Shown one piece after another: positions 1 to 10,152 of a stretch of 64,000 nucleotides of DNA. The position numbers and the translations under genes are program-made. The DNA is from Mycolicibacterium sp. TY81. GTDB lineage: Bacteria > Actinomycetota > Actinomycetes > Mycobacteriales > Mycobacteriaceae. The DNA is taken from assembly GCF_018326285.1 (NCBI RefSeq), contig NZ_AP023362.1, forward strand, positions 434,001 through 498,000. The letters are read 5' to 3'. The notes beneath the pieces were generated by a model, which saw nothing but the letters and a program-made list of their open reading frames with translations, was not told the origin of the DNA and ran no database searches. Each line of letters starts with the position of its first letter. Positions within the stretch are counted from its first letter, which is position 1.

Positions 1-77
1 CGGTGGTCAAGGTGCTGCGCGAGGACTACCAGATTCCGAAGAAGGCGATCAAGGCACGCGCCTACTGGGAAGCCTGA
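1..77 (+). CDS. 3' end of a gene cut by the window edge
   Basis: An open frame enters from the left edge (first full codon at 3) and stops with TGA at 75-77, giving 24 residues ending in ARAYWEA. The tail resembles the C-terminus of FAD-binding siderophore-interacting proteins, which often end in a short basic segment followed by a YW motif, but this is too short to be sure. It converges with, and overlaps by 16 bp, the stop end of the tetR gene on the opposite strand. Function is left open. Confidence 0.45.
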   Translation, partial: VVKVLREDYQIPKKAIKARAYWEA

Positions 78-646
78 TCGATCGGAACCAGCTGGGACAC
101 CACGAATTCGTCGATCATCGCGCGTTCGTCGTCTTCGTCGGCGCCGGGGAACATCAACAGCGATACCAGGATCCGGACGAGCCAGCCGGCCCGGCGGTGC
201 GCGGCTTCGGTCTCCAGTTCGGGCCACGACGCCGACAGGAACGCCGCCACCAGTCCGGTGATGACGTCGGACTGCGCGGCGACCTCGCCACCGATCGGTC
301 GCTGGGTGGCGACGAACCACGATGACAGCGCCGGACTTTCCCGCACACTGCGCAGCGCGATCGCGACGCCGTCGAGCAGCCGGGTGCGCGGATCGGTGAT
401 GTCGGCGATCTGCTCACCGACATGGGCGAACACCCGGAACGCCTCGCGGTGCACGTAGGCCAGGTGGAGCACGTCGCGGTTCTCGTAGTACCGGTACAAC
501 GTGGCACGGGAACACCCTGCCGCCCTGGCGATTTCGAGCATCCCGACGGTCGCCGCGTCCTGCTCGGCGAACAGGCGGTCGGCGGCGTCCAGGATGGCCT
601 CCGCCGCGACCTCGGTGCGGCGGCCGGCCAGCCAGTCGTTTGCCAT
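62..646 (-). CDS. TetR-family transcriptional regulator next to cyp130
   Basis: A 194-residue TetR-type repressor. The N-terminal helix-turn-helix spans about residues 15-60 and includes ARAAGCSRATLYRYYENRD, the usual TetR recognition-helix pattern. The C-terminal half is a helical ligand-binding domain. An in-frame ATG at 703 exists, but the ATG at 644-646 is preferred because it overlaps the cyp130 stop codon (ATGA), the arrangement of a coupled operon, and gives a normal TetR length. It corresponds to Rv1255c of M. tuberculosis by position and order. It probably represses the cyp130-tetR operon; the natural ligand is unknown. Confidence 0.9.
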   Translation of the reverse strand: MANDWLAGRRTEVAAEAILDAADRLFAEQDAATVGMLEIARAAGCSRATLYRYYENRDVLHLAYVHREAFRVFAHVGEQIADITDPRTRLLDGVAIALRSVRESPALSSWFVATQRPIGGEVAAQSDVITGLVAAFLSASWPELETEAAHRRAGWLVRILVSLLMFPGADEDDERAMIDEFVVSQLVPIDQASQ

Positions 647-1893
647 CAGCCGATCGTAAACGGCACCGATAGCGGGCGTCGCACGTAGCTGCCCCCGGCC
701 CACTCGATGTTGTCCTCATCGACAGTGAATTCCGGTATCCGGGAGAGCAGTTCGGTCAGTGCGACGCGGGACTGCATCCGTGCGGCCGCCGCGCCCAGGC
801 AGTGGTGCGCACCGTGGCTGAACGTCAGGATGTTGCGCGGGGCGCGCGTCACGTCCAATTCGCCTGCGTTGGCGCCGTATTGGCGTTCGTCGCGGTTACC
901 GGAACCGTAGAGCAGCAGAGCCTTGCGGCCGGCGGGGATGGTGGTGTCGCCGATGGTGACATCGCGGGTGGTGGTGCGGGCCAGACCCTGGACCGGCGAG
1001 GTGAGCCGGAGCAGTTCGTCGACGGATTCGGTGATGAGGTCCGGGTTCTCCACGAGCAGCCGGCGCTGATCGGGGCGCCGGTGCAGCAGTTGGACCGAGC
1101 CGCCCAGCATCCCGGTGGTGGTGTCGTTGCCGCCGGTGACCATGGTGAACGTGAACGCGAGGATCGACAGCACGCCGCTGATGTCGCCGTCGGCGCCGAT
1201 GCCCGCGGCGACCAGGTGCGACACGGTGTCGTCTTCGGGCTCCTTGCGGCGGCGCTCGATCAGCGCGGTGAAGTACCCCATCATGTCGCCGAGCGCGCTG
1301 CCCAGCGTCTCGAGCGCACCGCCGAGGCCGCCCTCGGCGGTGTTGGCCGCGACGATGGCCTCGGTCCAGCCGTCGAACTGGTCGCGGTCGGCTTCAGGAA
1401 CACCCAGGTAGTGCGCGACGACCATCGACGGCAACGGCTTGAACAGCTCGGTCACGATGTCACCGCCACCGGCGGCCTTGAGCTTCTCCAGTCGCTGCAC
1501 CACGAACTCGCGCACCTTGGGCTCGACGGCCTCCACCTGGCGCGGTGTGAAGCCGCGCGACACCAGCTTGCGGAATTCGGTGTGTACGGGCGGGTCCGTC
1601 ATCACCATCGGCGGGTTGTCTTGCAGGCCAATGAGTTCCAGCTCGCCGTAGTTGACGGTCAAGCCCTGCGCCGAGGAGTACGTCTGGTGATCGCGCGCCG
1701 CGGTCCAGATGTCGGCGTGCCGGGACAGCACGTAGTAGTCGGCGCCGGGATTGTCGGCGGGCACGACATGGTGGACGGGATCGTGGTCGCGCAGCGAGCG
1801 GTACATCGGCCAGGGATCGACCCACCCGGCGGAATCGGCAAGCTGGAACGCCACGGGGGAGTCGGATGTCTCGTGAGACAAAATCGCCGTCAT
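646..1893 (-). CDS. cyp130: Cytochrome P450 CYP130
   Basis: A 415-residue soluble P450 monooxygenase. The I-helix shows GGNDTT, the K-helix has the ExxR motif (ELLR), and the heme-binding loop FSHGAHHCLG carries the axial cysteine near residue 365. The stretches SSAQGLTVNYGELE and FRKLVSRGFTPRQVE match CYP130 (Rv1256c) of M. tuberculosis as I remember it. The protein uses electrons from a ferredoxin/reductase pair, not encoded nearby, to oxidise a substrate that is not defined. It starts at the ATG at 1891-1893 and is the first gene of an operon with the TetR gene downstream, the same order as in M. tuberculosis. Confidence 0.93.
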   Translation of the reverse strand: MTAILSHETSDSPVAFQLADSAGWVDPWPMYRSLRDHDPVHHVVPADNPGADYYVLSRHADIWTAARDHQTYSSAQGLTVNYGELELIGLQDNPPMVMTDPPVHTEFRKLVSRGFTPRQVEAVEPKVREFVVQRLEKLKAAGGGDIVTELFKPLPSMVVAHYLGVPEADRDQFDGWTEAIVAANTAEGGLGGALETLGSALGDMMGYFTALIERRRKEPEDDTVSHLVAAGIGADGDISGVLSILAFTFTMVTGGNDTTTGMLGGSVQLLHRRPDQRRLLVENPDLITESVDELLRLTSPVQGLARTTTRDVTIGDTTIPAGRKALLLYGSGNRDERQYGANAGELDVTRAPRNILTFSHGAHHCLGAAAARMQSRVALTELLSRIPEFTVDEDNIEWAGGSYVRRPLSVPFTIG

Positions 1894-2215
1894 GTCTTAT
1901 GTGTACGTCGGCGGGCCAGATGTGTCAATGCCCTGTGGGTACCAGTACCTGCCCTAATCCCTCGCGTCGTCAACTGTGTATCAAATCGGATATGTAGATG
2001 GAGGGCGATGGGTGGACGCCTGCTTTGTCCCCGTGGGGGCAAACATCGGATCGAAGGCGTGGCCCAGCACTTGCGCTACTGCTGAATGGTGAGCGCTCGT
2101 CAGTTTCGATCCCGCGCATGCTCAACCAGATCGGCGTCCTGGTTGCGTCCAGCAGAGTGGTGTATGAGTCGGACCTGATTAGCGGTACCGGCGTGTCGTA
2201 GCCGACTGATTGAAG
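1894..2215. promoter_or_regulatory. Promoter region of cyp130-tetR with a candidate operator
   Basis: About 320 bases without a convincing gene between the cyp130 start and the IS1081-like element. At 1938-1949 there is a short inverted repeat (GGTAC-CA-GTACC), 45-55 bases upstream of the cyp130 start, a plausible site for the TetR regulator. The rest shows no repeat or ORF that I can support. It marks the left edge of the mobile island. Confidence 0.4.
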
Positions 2216-3538
2216 GTCATCGCGTGATTCTTCGAGGGACCCGTCAAAGTCACTCGAGCAAAGGAACCACGCGATGACCGTTGCCCAGAATATCGACCTG
2301 CCGACTGTGCTGGCCGAACGACTCACCACCACACATCCCGACGTGCTGCGCGAGCTGCTCGCCACGTTCATCCACACCCTGATGGGTGCCGAGGCCGACG
2401 CCCTGTGCGGCGCCGGATACGGCGAACGCAGCACCGATCGGACCAACCAGCGCAACGGCTACCGTCGCCGCGAATTCGACACCCGTGCAGGAACATTAGA
2501 TCTCGCAATTCCCAAGCTACGGCAGGGTTCGTACTTCCCGGACTGGCTACTGGAACGCCGCAAACGCGCCGAGCGGGCCCTGACGACCGTGGTTGCGACC
2601 TGTTATCTGCTCGGGGTCTCGACACGGCGGATGGACAAGCTCGTCGAAACGTTGGGCATCACGGCGCTGTCGAAGTCTCAGGTCAGCGTGATGGCCAAGG
2701 AACTCGACACCGCTGTGGAGGCGTTCCGCACCCGCCCTCTGGATGCCGGCCCCTACACGTTCGTGGCCGCCGACGCCCTGGTACTCAAGGTCCGCGAGGG
2801 TGGCCGCGTGGTCAACGTGCACGCCCTGATCGCCGTCGGAGTCAATGCCGAGGGCTACCGCGAGATCCTGGGTATCGACGTCACCACCGCCGAGGACGGC
2901 GCCGGCTGGCTGACCTTCTGGCGGTCGCTGACCGCCCGCGGACTCTCAGGTGTGAAGCTGGTGACCTCCGACGCCCACGCGGGCCTGGTGGCCGCGATCG
3001 GCGCCACCCTGCCCGGCGCCACGTGGCAGCGCTGCAGAACGCATTACACGACCAATCTGATGGCCCTCACCCCGAAAGCATCCTGGCCTTGGGTACGCAC
3101 CCTGCTGCATTCGGTATTCGACCAACCCGACGCAGAATCGGTTGCAGCCCAATATGACCGGATCATCGACGCCCTGGCCGACAAACTTCCCAAGGTGGCC
3201 GACCACCTGGAGGCCGCCCGACCGGACCTGCTGGCGTTCACTGCGTTCCCCAAACAGATCTGGCGCCAGATCTGGTCGAACAACCCCCAGGAACGGCTCA
3301 ACAAGGAGATCCGACGACGCACCGACGTCGTCGGCATCTTCCCCAACCGCGACGCCCTCATCCGACTCGTCGGGGCCGTGCTGGCCGAACAACACGACGA
3401 ATGGGCCGAGTCCCGCCGCTACCTCGGCCTCGACGTCCTGAGCAAATCACGCACCGTCAACGACACCCCGGCAGAACAGGAGGCCACCACCGCGGCCCTG
3501 ACCGCCTAAACCATCACATCGAAGAATCACACGACGAC
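2216..3538 (+). mobile_element. IS1081-like insertion sequence (IS256 family)
   Basis: The transposase gene is bracketed by 20-bp inverted repeats at 2216-2235 and 3519-3538 that differ at two positions; the core GTGATTCTTCGA is perfect. The resulting 1323 bp matches the size I recall for IS1081 (1324 bp). No direct target duplication is evident immediately outside these ends, so either the ends are slightly off or the flanks have changed. The element forms the left part of the island between cyp130 and the KAP NTPase gene. Confidence 0.85.
2274..3509 (+). CDS. IS256-family (IS1081-like) transposase, intact
   Basis: A 411-residue mutator-type transposase. The N-terminal part contains ALCGAGYGERSTDRTNQRNG, and the catalytic DDE core shows D in FVAADALVL, D in VTSDAHAG and E in NNPQERLNKE. 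The sequence is very close to the M. tuberculosis complex IS1081 transposase as I remember it, including KLRQGSYFPDWLLERRKRAE. The frame is uninterrupted, so the element may still be active. The start codon ATG lies 39 bases inside the left inverted repeat. It catalyses DNA cleavage and joining at the element ends. Confidence 0.95.
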   Translation: MTVAQNIDLPTVLAERLTTTHPDVLRELLATFIHTLMGAEADALCGAGYGERSTDRTNQRNGYRRREFDTRAGTLDLAIPKLRQGSYFPDWLLERRKRAERALTTVVATCYLLGVSTRRMDKLVETLGITALSKSQVSVMAKELDTAVEAFRTRPLDAGPYTFVAADALVLKVREGGRVVNVHALIAVGVNAEGYREILGIDVTTAEDGAGWLTFWRSLTARGLSGVKLVTSDAHAGLVAAIGATLPGATWQRCRTHYTTNLMALTPKASWPWVRTLLHSVFDQPDAESVAAQYDRIIDALADKLPKVADHLEAARPDLLAFTAFPKQIWRQIWSNNPQERLNKEIRRRTDVVGIFPNRDALIRLVGAVLAEQHDEWAESRRYLGLDVLSKSRTVNDTPAEQEATTAALTA

Positions 3539-3814
3539 GTCGTACACCACGTGGGTGGACTTGACCCGGCGTCCTTTCGATGAAACGCCACTTTCTGGGC
3601 CCGTGTGTCGGACGATACGGCTATATTGCCGAGGTGGATCTGCACCCTTGGGGAACGGCCGTCGATCGGTCAACGCCTCGCGCATGACCTTGAACTGCCC
3701 GCCATGTCTCGCACCTGTTCGGCGGTTCGCAGTCGCGGTCCGATTCGCGAGATGCTGTCGGCTGCTATCGGTTCCCGCAAACCGCACGCACGCAACAACG
3801 CCTGAAGGAGCACG

Positions 3815-6800
3815 ATGTTTGGACGGGGACGTGGGACGGTTGCGCGGATTGTGCAGTCCGGCGATCTCATTCCCGACAATCGACTGTTGGGCGACGAGAG
3901 TGATCTGCTGGAGCATGAGGCGATTGCGCACGCTGTCGCAGAGATAGCTCTGGCCGCAAGGACGCCAGTAAATATTGCCCTCTTCGGGCCGTGGGGGTCT
4001 GGTAAATCCAGTATCTACACCATGATTGAGAAGCGCCTCGCCGATTTGTCATCTCACGACTTGAAGATAGCTCGATATGATGCGTGGAAATACGGGGGCA
4101 AAGAGCTTAAACGAAACTTCGTAGACAGTTTGGCCTTGGATCTAAAATTGGACAAAGATCCTGAGCTCTCTACCGGGTTAGACCGTGCGGTCAGCGATAC
4201 CCGAATTGCTTTTGCCCAGTGGCTTTGGAAAAACAAATGGTCTCTGCTTGGTGGACTGGTGTTCGCGATCACTGTCGCGTCACTCTGGGTCCTCCTGATC
4301 GCGGCAGCTTTGACCGTTTTTGCCCAAAGTGGCTTCGCAACAGCCGCAAAAAGCCTCATTCCTGGGGTAGGCACGGTCTTTGGTCTGGCCCTCGTTGCGG
4401 CCTTGCTCGGCCCCAAGGTGCTAGAAGGTCTTACTGTCACGACGGAGACGCCCGCTCCTGAAGATGCCGACCAGTTCGCGAAGAGATTTGCAAAACTCGT
4501 GTCAAAGGCGCGAGGCAAAAAGGAATTTCCGCTGGTCGTATTCATTGACGAACTTGATCGGTGTGCGCCAACCGACGTGGTAGCGACATTGCGGGACCTC
4601 AAAACGTTTCTCGACCAACCAAATTGTGCATTCATCGTCGCTGCCGATCGGGAAGTAATCGTGCGGGCATTGCGCGAAGAGGTCGCCCAGGCCAAGCCCG
4701 TGCGTGAGGAGGAACCCTACTACGCAACACCGGGGGCATTCTTAGACAAGATCTTCCAGCACCAGATCTCGCTTCCGCCACTTCGGGCGCGGGCACTGAC
4801 CGACTTCGCGCGCGCGCTCGCCGATGCGCAACCGGAAGGGGTGTGGGGCGAGATGCGAGGAGTTGGCAGTGACTGCTTGGACAAGGCCATCTTCGCACTG
4901 ATCCCAGTACATGTCAGAAGCCCGCGGCGCGTGAAAGTGCTTTTGAACAATTTTGCGACCAACGTGCGGATTGCCGAGGCCCGGGGTTTGCCCTGGCTGG
5001 AGCGTGTTCACGAAATCGCCGTTCTCACAGTGCTACAGACGGAGTTCCCCTCTGTGATAGCGGATATGCGGCGCGTGCCCCGTTTGCTCACCTACCTGCG
5101 AGGCGGACCTCAGCCTGAATCGTCGGACGTTCAGAGAATCGCCGAAAAGTACCTATTGTCGCCAGACGGAGAGAGTTCCGACGGGAACGCGGCCGCAGTC
5201 GACGAGATCATCAATGATGACGACACTGACAAAGGACTTCGCGCGCAACAGAATGCGAGCGAGACATTGCGGCGCCAGCTACACAACTATCTGAACAAGA
5301 TCGCAGCGGCAAAAATCCAAGACCCGCGACCAGACCTGCTCTACTTGAAGCCAGCGGCCAACCGGGATCTGTTGCCCGACCCCAGTCTCGGCGACGCCAT
5401 TGATTACGCCACTGATACAGCGCCGTCGCAGGTGGCTGCCTCCTTCGCTGATCAAGACTCTGCGACGCTTGCCATCGCGATACCGCTGCTGACAATAGAG
5501 GGTGATAATGCGACCGGCCTGGGTAGGACATTCGCTTATGAGGCAGCGTGTCTCCTCGTCGAGCGTCTCGAACCAAACGAATTTCAGGTTGTCGCCGACC
5601 AGGTTCATCCGTCGCTGCAGGCAGCTATCACCGCAGGAGCTCTGAGCGATGAGGCTCTACCGGGTGCACTGTTGATAGCGGCCTGGGCAAGCGATTCAGA
5701 AGCAATACGCAGCTTCTTAAGCAGCTCACAGGCGAAGAACATGGCTGCTGAATTGTTGTCCAGGTTCGTTCCACTCCTTAACTACATACCCAAGAACGTT
5801 TCGTCAGCTATTGCAGGACTATTGGGTGATCGGTTCGACGCAGACCCGCTGCCGGTGCTAACGGCGCTATCGGATCTTCCGGTCGCCACCGCCTGTGACC
5901 TATGGGCAGATATTTCTCGCCCGGTTGTCTCAGTGATAAATCGGCTCGAACTACCGCCGGTTGAGGAACCGGAGGCTTCAGTGGCGGCAGCGGGCACTCA
6001 ACCGGAAGCGCCCGAGCCGACCGGCGATGGCGTTGCCCTGCTCGAAACCCTTATCGAAGCTGCGATTAGACGTGACGACGGGGAACCACTTGTCTCTGAC
6101 ATCTTCACGTCGTTCCAGAAACGCCCGGCTGAGTCCCCGATGGTCCATTGGACGCGAGACAACGCCGACCGAGTGGTTGGACCTATGGGTTCGGCGGCCC
6201 GTAAGGCCCGGCATGCGTTAATCGGAATTGGGGCGTTCCGGCCTGGGGCATGGAAGCGGTGGGGTGCGCTGCTCCCATCCACGGAAGAAGGCTCAGCGGA
6301 CGGCGACGTGCAAGATCTAGCTAACGGCGTGATTATCGACAAACTGCTACCGGAGTTCTCTGCTGATTCGTCGCCACTTACTCCCAGTGAATTGGCGGAA
6401 CTGGTTGCACGCGTGAGCGAATGGTCTGTGCTCGACTCCGGTCAGATTGCCGAAGCCCTTACATCAGTGTTGGAAGATATGGAGTGGGAAGACTGCGCTG
6501 CCGACGAACTTGAAGCGCTATGGTCCAAAAAGCGTGGGTTGTTCAGTGCGACTGTTGAGCTCGCACGCAAATCGGGCTCCACTAATCTCGTGGCACCGTT
6601 GATCGCCGACGACTTAGCCGGCGCGCTGACTGCGCATGAGATTGATGAGTCCACCGTTCGGCAGTTTGTGCAAGCGTGCGAAAGTCTACCCATAGATGTT
6701 GTAAGAGCGGTTTCCGAGCGGGCTGATCGTTATGAACCACCTGAGGAACTGGCAGCTTCGGCATTGCACCTGAGGTTGGCTCTACGCAGCCAGGTCAGAG

Positions 6801-6905
6801 GAGACGCATTACCTGTCGATGACCTGCTAGCTCTGGAAATGGCAGATCGCTCTACGTTGATCAGCGGCGCTTGGCTGGAACTGCTGCCAGCCGCCGATCA
6901 AGTAG
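3815..6905 (+). pseudogene. KAP-family P-loop NTPase gene, 5' segment (interrupted)
   Basis: This segment encodes the first 1030 residues of a large NTPase. Walker A is GPWGSGKSS (about residues 58-66) and Walker B VVFIDELDR (about 241-249). Two hydrophobic segments (about 142-169 and 183-200) lie between them, the diagnostic KAP layout with membrane helices inserted in the P-loop domain. A long helical C-terminal region follows. RBS AAGGAG precedes the ATG. The frame enters an IS3 element after base 6905 and would stop at 6988. The gene resumes at 11600 and 13002 (separate entries); joined, it gives about 1207 codons. Codon usage is visibly more A/T-rich than the backbone, suggesting transfer. 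KAP NTPases are membrane-associated and some act in phage exclusion; that role here is inference. Confidence 0.9.
6903..6905. repeat. Target duplication of IS3 element A, left copy
   Basis: The triplet TAG at 6903-6905 recurs at 11597-11599, directly outside the IS3 element A ends. A 3-bp duplication is typical of the IS3 family. Keeping one copy restores the KAP NTPase frame across the insertion. Confidence 0.8.
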
Positions 6906-6942
6906 GGGCCTTGCCCCCATGTAGTGGACACGGGATTTGTGG

Positions 6943-7780
6943 TTACGCGGCTACTGGCAGCGTAGCCGGTGTTAGGGTCCTTTCGTAGGTCGCAGGGCTG
7001 GAATAGCGGCACCGGGAGTGCCGTCGTTTGGTGTTGTAGCGAGCCAGCCAGCGGAACACTTCGCGGCGGCAGGTAGCAGCGTCGGGCCAGTGGCTGCGGT
7101 CCTGCAGGATCTCGCGTTTGAGGGCGGCGTTGAACGATTCGGCCAGCGCGTTATCGGCACTTGACCCGACGCCACCCATAGACTGGGTGACCTCCAAGTC
7201 ACGGCAGAGGTTCGCGAAATCCCTTGAGGTGTACTGACTTCCGTGATCTGTGTGGAACACTGCACCGGTCAGGGAGCCGCGCAGCGCCGCAGCGGCTTTG
7301 AGGGCATCTTCGACCAGTTCGGTGCGCATGTGCTCGGCGATCGCCCACCCCGCCACCCGTCCGGAGAAGCAGTCGATCACGGTCGCCAGATACAGATTCG
7401 AACCGCTTGCCAATGGCAGGTAGGTGATGTCGCCGACGTACTTGACGTTGGGTGCCGCGGCGGTGAAGTCCCGGTTGAGCAGGTCCGGGACTTTCTGTTT
7501 GGCCGGATCCGGCGTGGTGGTCTTCACCCGTCGCCGGCGGCGGTAGCCGGCGATCCCGGCACTGCGCATGACCCGGGCCACCCGCTTGTGGTTGACCCGC
7601 TCACCGTCGGGTGCACCGTCGTTGAGTTCAGCGGTGATCCGCGGCGCCCCGTAGGTGTTGTCCTCATCGTGCACGGTGCGGATACGCGCGGCCAGCGCCT
7701 TGTCAGCGGCCTGGCGGGCGGCGCGTCCGTCGGCAGCGGCCAACCAGGCGTAGAACGATGAACGCGCAACCTCGACGACT
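6943..7780 (-). pseudogene. IS3-family OrfB transposase, main 3' part (element A)
   Basis: This is the rve/DDE part of an IS3 OrfB: residues from VEVARSSFYAWL to the C-terminal TPATLPVAA. The catalytic residues are visible as D in VKYVGDITYLP, D in VFHTDHGSQY and E in NALAESFNAALKRE. The first 22 codons (from the GTG at 11194) lie on the far side of the inner transposon. Joining 11194-11133 to 7780, keeping one copy of the 5-bp repeat, reads WLCAVVEVARSS without interruption. The gene was therefore intact before the transposon entered it. Confidence 0.85.
7776..7780. repeat. 5-bp target duplication of the inner transposon, left copy
   Basis: CGACT at 7776-7780 is repeated exactly at 11128-11132, immediately outside the TGTTG termini of the transposon. 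Five-base duplications are characteristic of the Tn7/Tn5053/Mu-type transposase group. Confidence 0.88.
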
Positions 7781-7794
7781 TGTTGACCGTCTCT
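7781..7794 (+). repeat. Left terminal inverted repeat of the transposon
   Basis: TGTTGACCGTCTCT. It matches the right end in 12 of 14 positions and begins with the TGT typical of Mu/Tn7-group ends. The next 100 bases include GTCATTCGTCATTGA and TGTCGATGTGAC, which look like repeated subterminal binding motifs. Confidence 0.8.
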
Positions 7795-7978
7795 CGGGAT
7801 GGCGACCACGCGGTGGTCATTCGTCATTGAGCTTGTCGATGTGACTGTTGGTGTGGTCGCCGGGTTGATCTTGGTCGTGTGCACCATCAGTGTGACGAGG
7901 AATTGATGGGTCGCGCGGCACCCCGCTGAAGTCTTGGCGGGCTCGCAGGGTGCCGCGCTGTAGTGCACGGAGGCACTG

Positions 7979-8569
7979 ATGGTGACGGTAGAGGCTGATC
8001 TGGTCTGCGTCGAGTCCCGGCTGGCGGCGGGCCTGATCAGATGCCCGGCGTGCTCGCAGGGCGTGCTGGGTGGTTGGGGATTCGCCCGCTCTCGCCGCGT
8101 GGTGGGTCTGGCCGGTGCTGTGCGGCCGCGGCGGGCGCGGTGCCGGTCGTGTTTGGTGACGCACGTGTTGTTGCCGGTCACGGTGCTGCTGCGCAGAGCG
8201 TATGCAGCCGAACAGATTTGGATGTCGCTGTTGGTGCGGGCCGCGGGGGTCGGGCATCGCCGGATCGCTGCCCGGCTCAACATTCCGGCGACCACGGTAC
8301 GGGGCTGGCTACGCCGGGCCGGCGGCCGATTGGAGGCGATCCGGGGATGGTTCCTTGTGGTGGCGGTCCAGACCGGGATCGACGTGGCGATCCCCGACGG
8401 CCGGTGCTGTGGCTGGGGTGACGTGGTGGCGGCGGTCGAGGCCGCAGTCGCGGCGCTCGGGCAGCGGTTCGGGCCGGTCGGGTTGGTGGGCGCGGTGACG
8501 CCTGCGCAGGTGATGGTCGCGGTCACCGGCGGCCGACTGCTGGCACCGGACTGGCCGACGATGCGGTAG
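7979..8569 (+). CDS. Zinc-ribbon/helix-turn-helix protein of the transposon (DUF6431-like)
   Basis: 196 residues with GGAGG just upstream of the ATG. A CPAC pair near residues 22-25 and a CRSC pair near 56-59 form a probable zinc ribbon with an arginine-rich stretch between them. A helix-turn-helix (VGHRRIAARLNIPATTVRGW) follows at about residues 90-110, and the C-terminal half is hydrophobic and helical. It matches my memory of the DUF6431 proteins found beside integrase/ExeA pairs in actinobacteria. Zinc finger plus HTH in front of TnsB/TnsC-like genes resembles the architecture of TniQ/TnsD target selectors. A targeting or regulatory role is inference; no sequence match to TniQ is claimed. 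Confidence 0.75.
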   Translation: MVTVEADLVCVESRLAAGLIRCPACSQGVLGGWGFARSRRVVGLAGAVRPRRARCRSCLVTHVLLPVTVLLRRAYAAEQIWMSLLVRAAGVGHRRIAARLNIPATTVRGWLRRAGGRLEAIRGWFLVVAVQTGIDVAIPDGRCCGWGDVVAAVEAAVAALGQRFGPVGLVGAVTPAQVMVAVTGGRLLAPDWPTMR

Positions 8570-8689
8570 CCGCCGGTGCGCAACACCAGTTGCCCCTGAT
8601 GCGCCACGCGGTGATCGGTGATCCTCGCGAAGGCACCTGCCCGACAGACGGTTTCGGGCGGGGCCTTCGAATGTGAGGAGAACACCGCA

Positions 8690-10152
8690 GTGTCGTTGGA
8701 AGAACACAAACGCCGGGAGCGGGCCCAGGCGATCGGCTTGTTCCGCTATCAGTTGATCTGCCCCGCCTTGGATGCCGGGTTGTCGACCAAACAGCGTGGC
8801 CGGCTGGTCCGTGAGATCGCCGAACGCCACCATGTGGATCCGTTCGGTTCCCGGGTACAGATCGCACGACCGACCCTGGACCGCTGGATCCGGCGCTACC
8901 GGGCGGCGGGTTCGAAGCCCTGGTGCCCGAACCGCGGCGGCTGGCCACCCGCACCGACATCCAGGTGCTGGAGCTGGCGGCCTCGTTGAAGCGGGAGAAC
9001 CCTGCACGCACCGCGGCGCAGGTGGCCCGGATCCTGCGCACTGCGACCGGGTGGGCGCCCTCGGAATCCACTTTGTTGCGTCATTTCCACCGCTGCGAAC
9101 TGATGGGTCCGGCAGCCGGTGTGAGCACCGAGGTGTTCGGCCGGTTCGAAGCCGCTGACCCCAACGAGCTGTGGGTCGGCGACGCCCTGCACGGGCCGCG
9201 GGTCGGAGACCGCAAAACCTACCTGTTCGCCTTCCTCGACGACCATTCTCGGTTGGTGGTCGGGCACCGGTTCGGGTTCGCCGAGGACACCGTGCGCCTG
9301 GCCGCCGCCCTCAAACCGGCGCTGGCTGCCCGCGGCGTGCCGACCTCGGTCTATGTCGACAACGGCTCGGCGTTCGTCGACGCGTGGCTGTTGCGGGCGT
9401 GCGCGAAACTCGGTGTTCGACTGGTGCATTCCGCGCCCGGCCGGCCGCAAGGACGGGGCAAGGTCGAACGGTTCTTCCGGACGGTGCGTGAGCAGTTCCT
9501 CGTCGAGGTCACCGACACCACCACCGAGGACCTCACGGCCGCCGGGGTCGACCACACCGCGGCATTGTTGGAACTCAACCGACTGTTCATGGCCTGGGTG
9601 GAAACCGAATACCACCGCCGCACCCACAGCGAGACCGACCAGTCACCGCTGGCCCGGTGGGAGAGCGGCTGGGACCGGCTCGGTCATGCCCCGGCGTTGC
9701 CGACCGCGGCGGATCTGACCGAGGCGTTCTTGTGGTCGGAGTTTCGGGTGGTGACCAAGACCGCCACCGTCTCCCTGCACGCCAACACCTACCGGGTCGA
9801 CCCCGCCCTGGCCGGGCGCCGGGTGGAGTTGGTGTTCTCCCCGTTCGACCTCGAGACGATCGAGGTCCGCCATGGCGAGCGCAGTTTTGGTGCCGCGGTG
9901 CCGCACCGCATCACCCGCCATGCCCATCCCAAAGCCCGACCCGAGAACCCCGACCCCGCGCTACCGGTGACGGGGATCGACTACCTGGCGTTGACCGCCG
10001 CTGCCCACCACGACCAACTGCGCGACGACGAACGCATCGGTTACCACGCCCTCTACGGACCCGACACGGACAGCGAGCGGGCTCCCGGGCAGCTCTCGAT
10101 CACTGACCTCACCAACATCGATGGCGAGTTCGAGGATGGGGTGTCGGCGTGA
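8690..10152 (+). CDS. DDE (TnsB/TniA/Mu-like) transposase, in two frames
   Basis: GTG at 8690 follows GAGGAG. The first frame (8690-8911) gives an HTH-bearing N-terminus ending in RWIRRYRAAG. The rest, from FEALVPEPRRLA to the C-terminus, is in the -1 frame (8911-10152). The core has D in WVGDALHG, D in VYVDNGSAF and E in GKVERFFRT. The C-terminal domain (SLHANTYRVDPALAGRRVEL) is of the Mu-transposase type. Reading continues smoothly if the ribosome slips back one base at GCGGGTTCG (8907-8915). Either programmed -1 frameshifting or a single-base loss explains the break. If programmed, the product is about 487 residues. The stop overlaps the ATPase start (GTGA). Confidence 0.82.

Noticed and set aside
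802..2085. Plus-strand ORF of 427 codons over cyp130
   Set aside because: Antisense shadow of a conserved P450; its product is low-complexity and lacks any family signature.
2207..3547. Target duplication around the IS1081-like element
   Set aside because: Bases outside the repeat ends (…GATTGAAG and GTCGTACA…) show no 8-9-bp direct match.
7243..7761. Plus-strand ORF inside IS3 element A
   Set aside because: Shadow of the OrfB transposase on the opposite strand.
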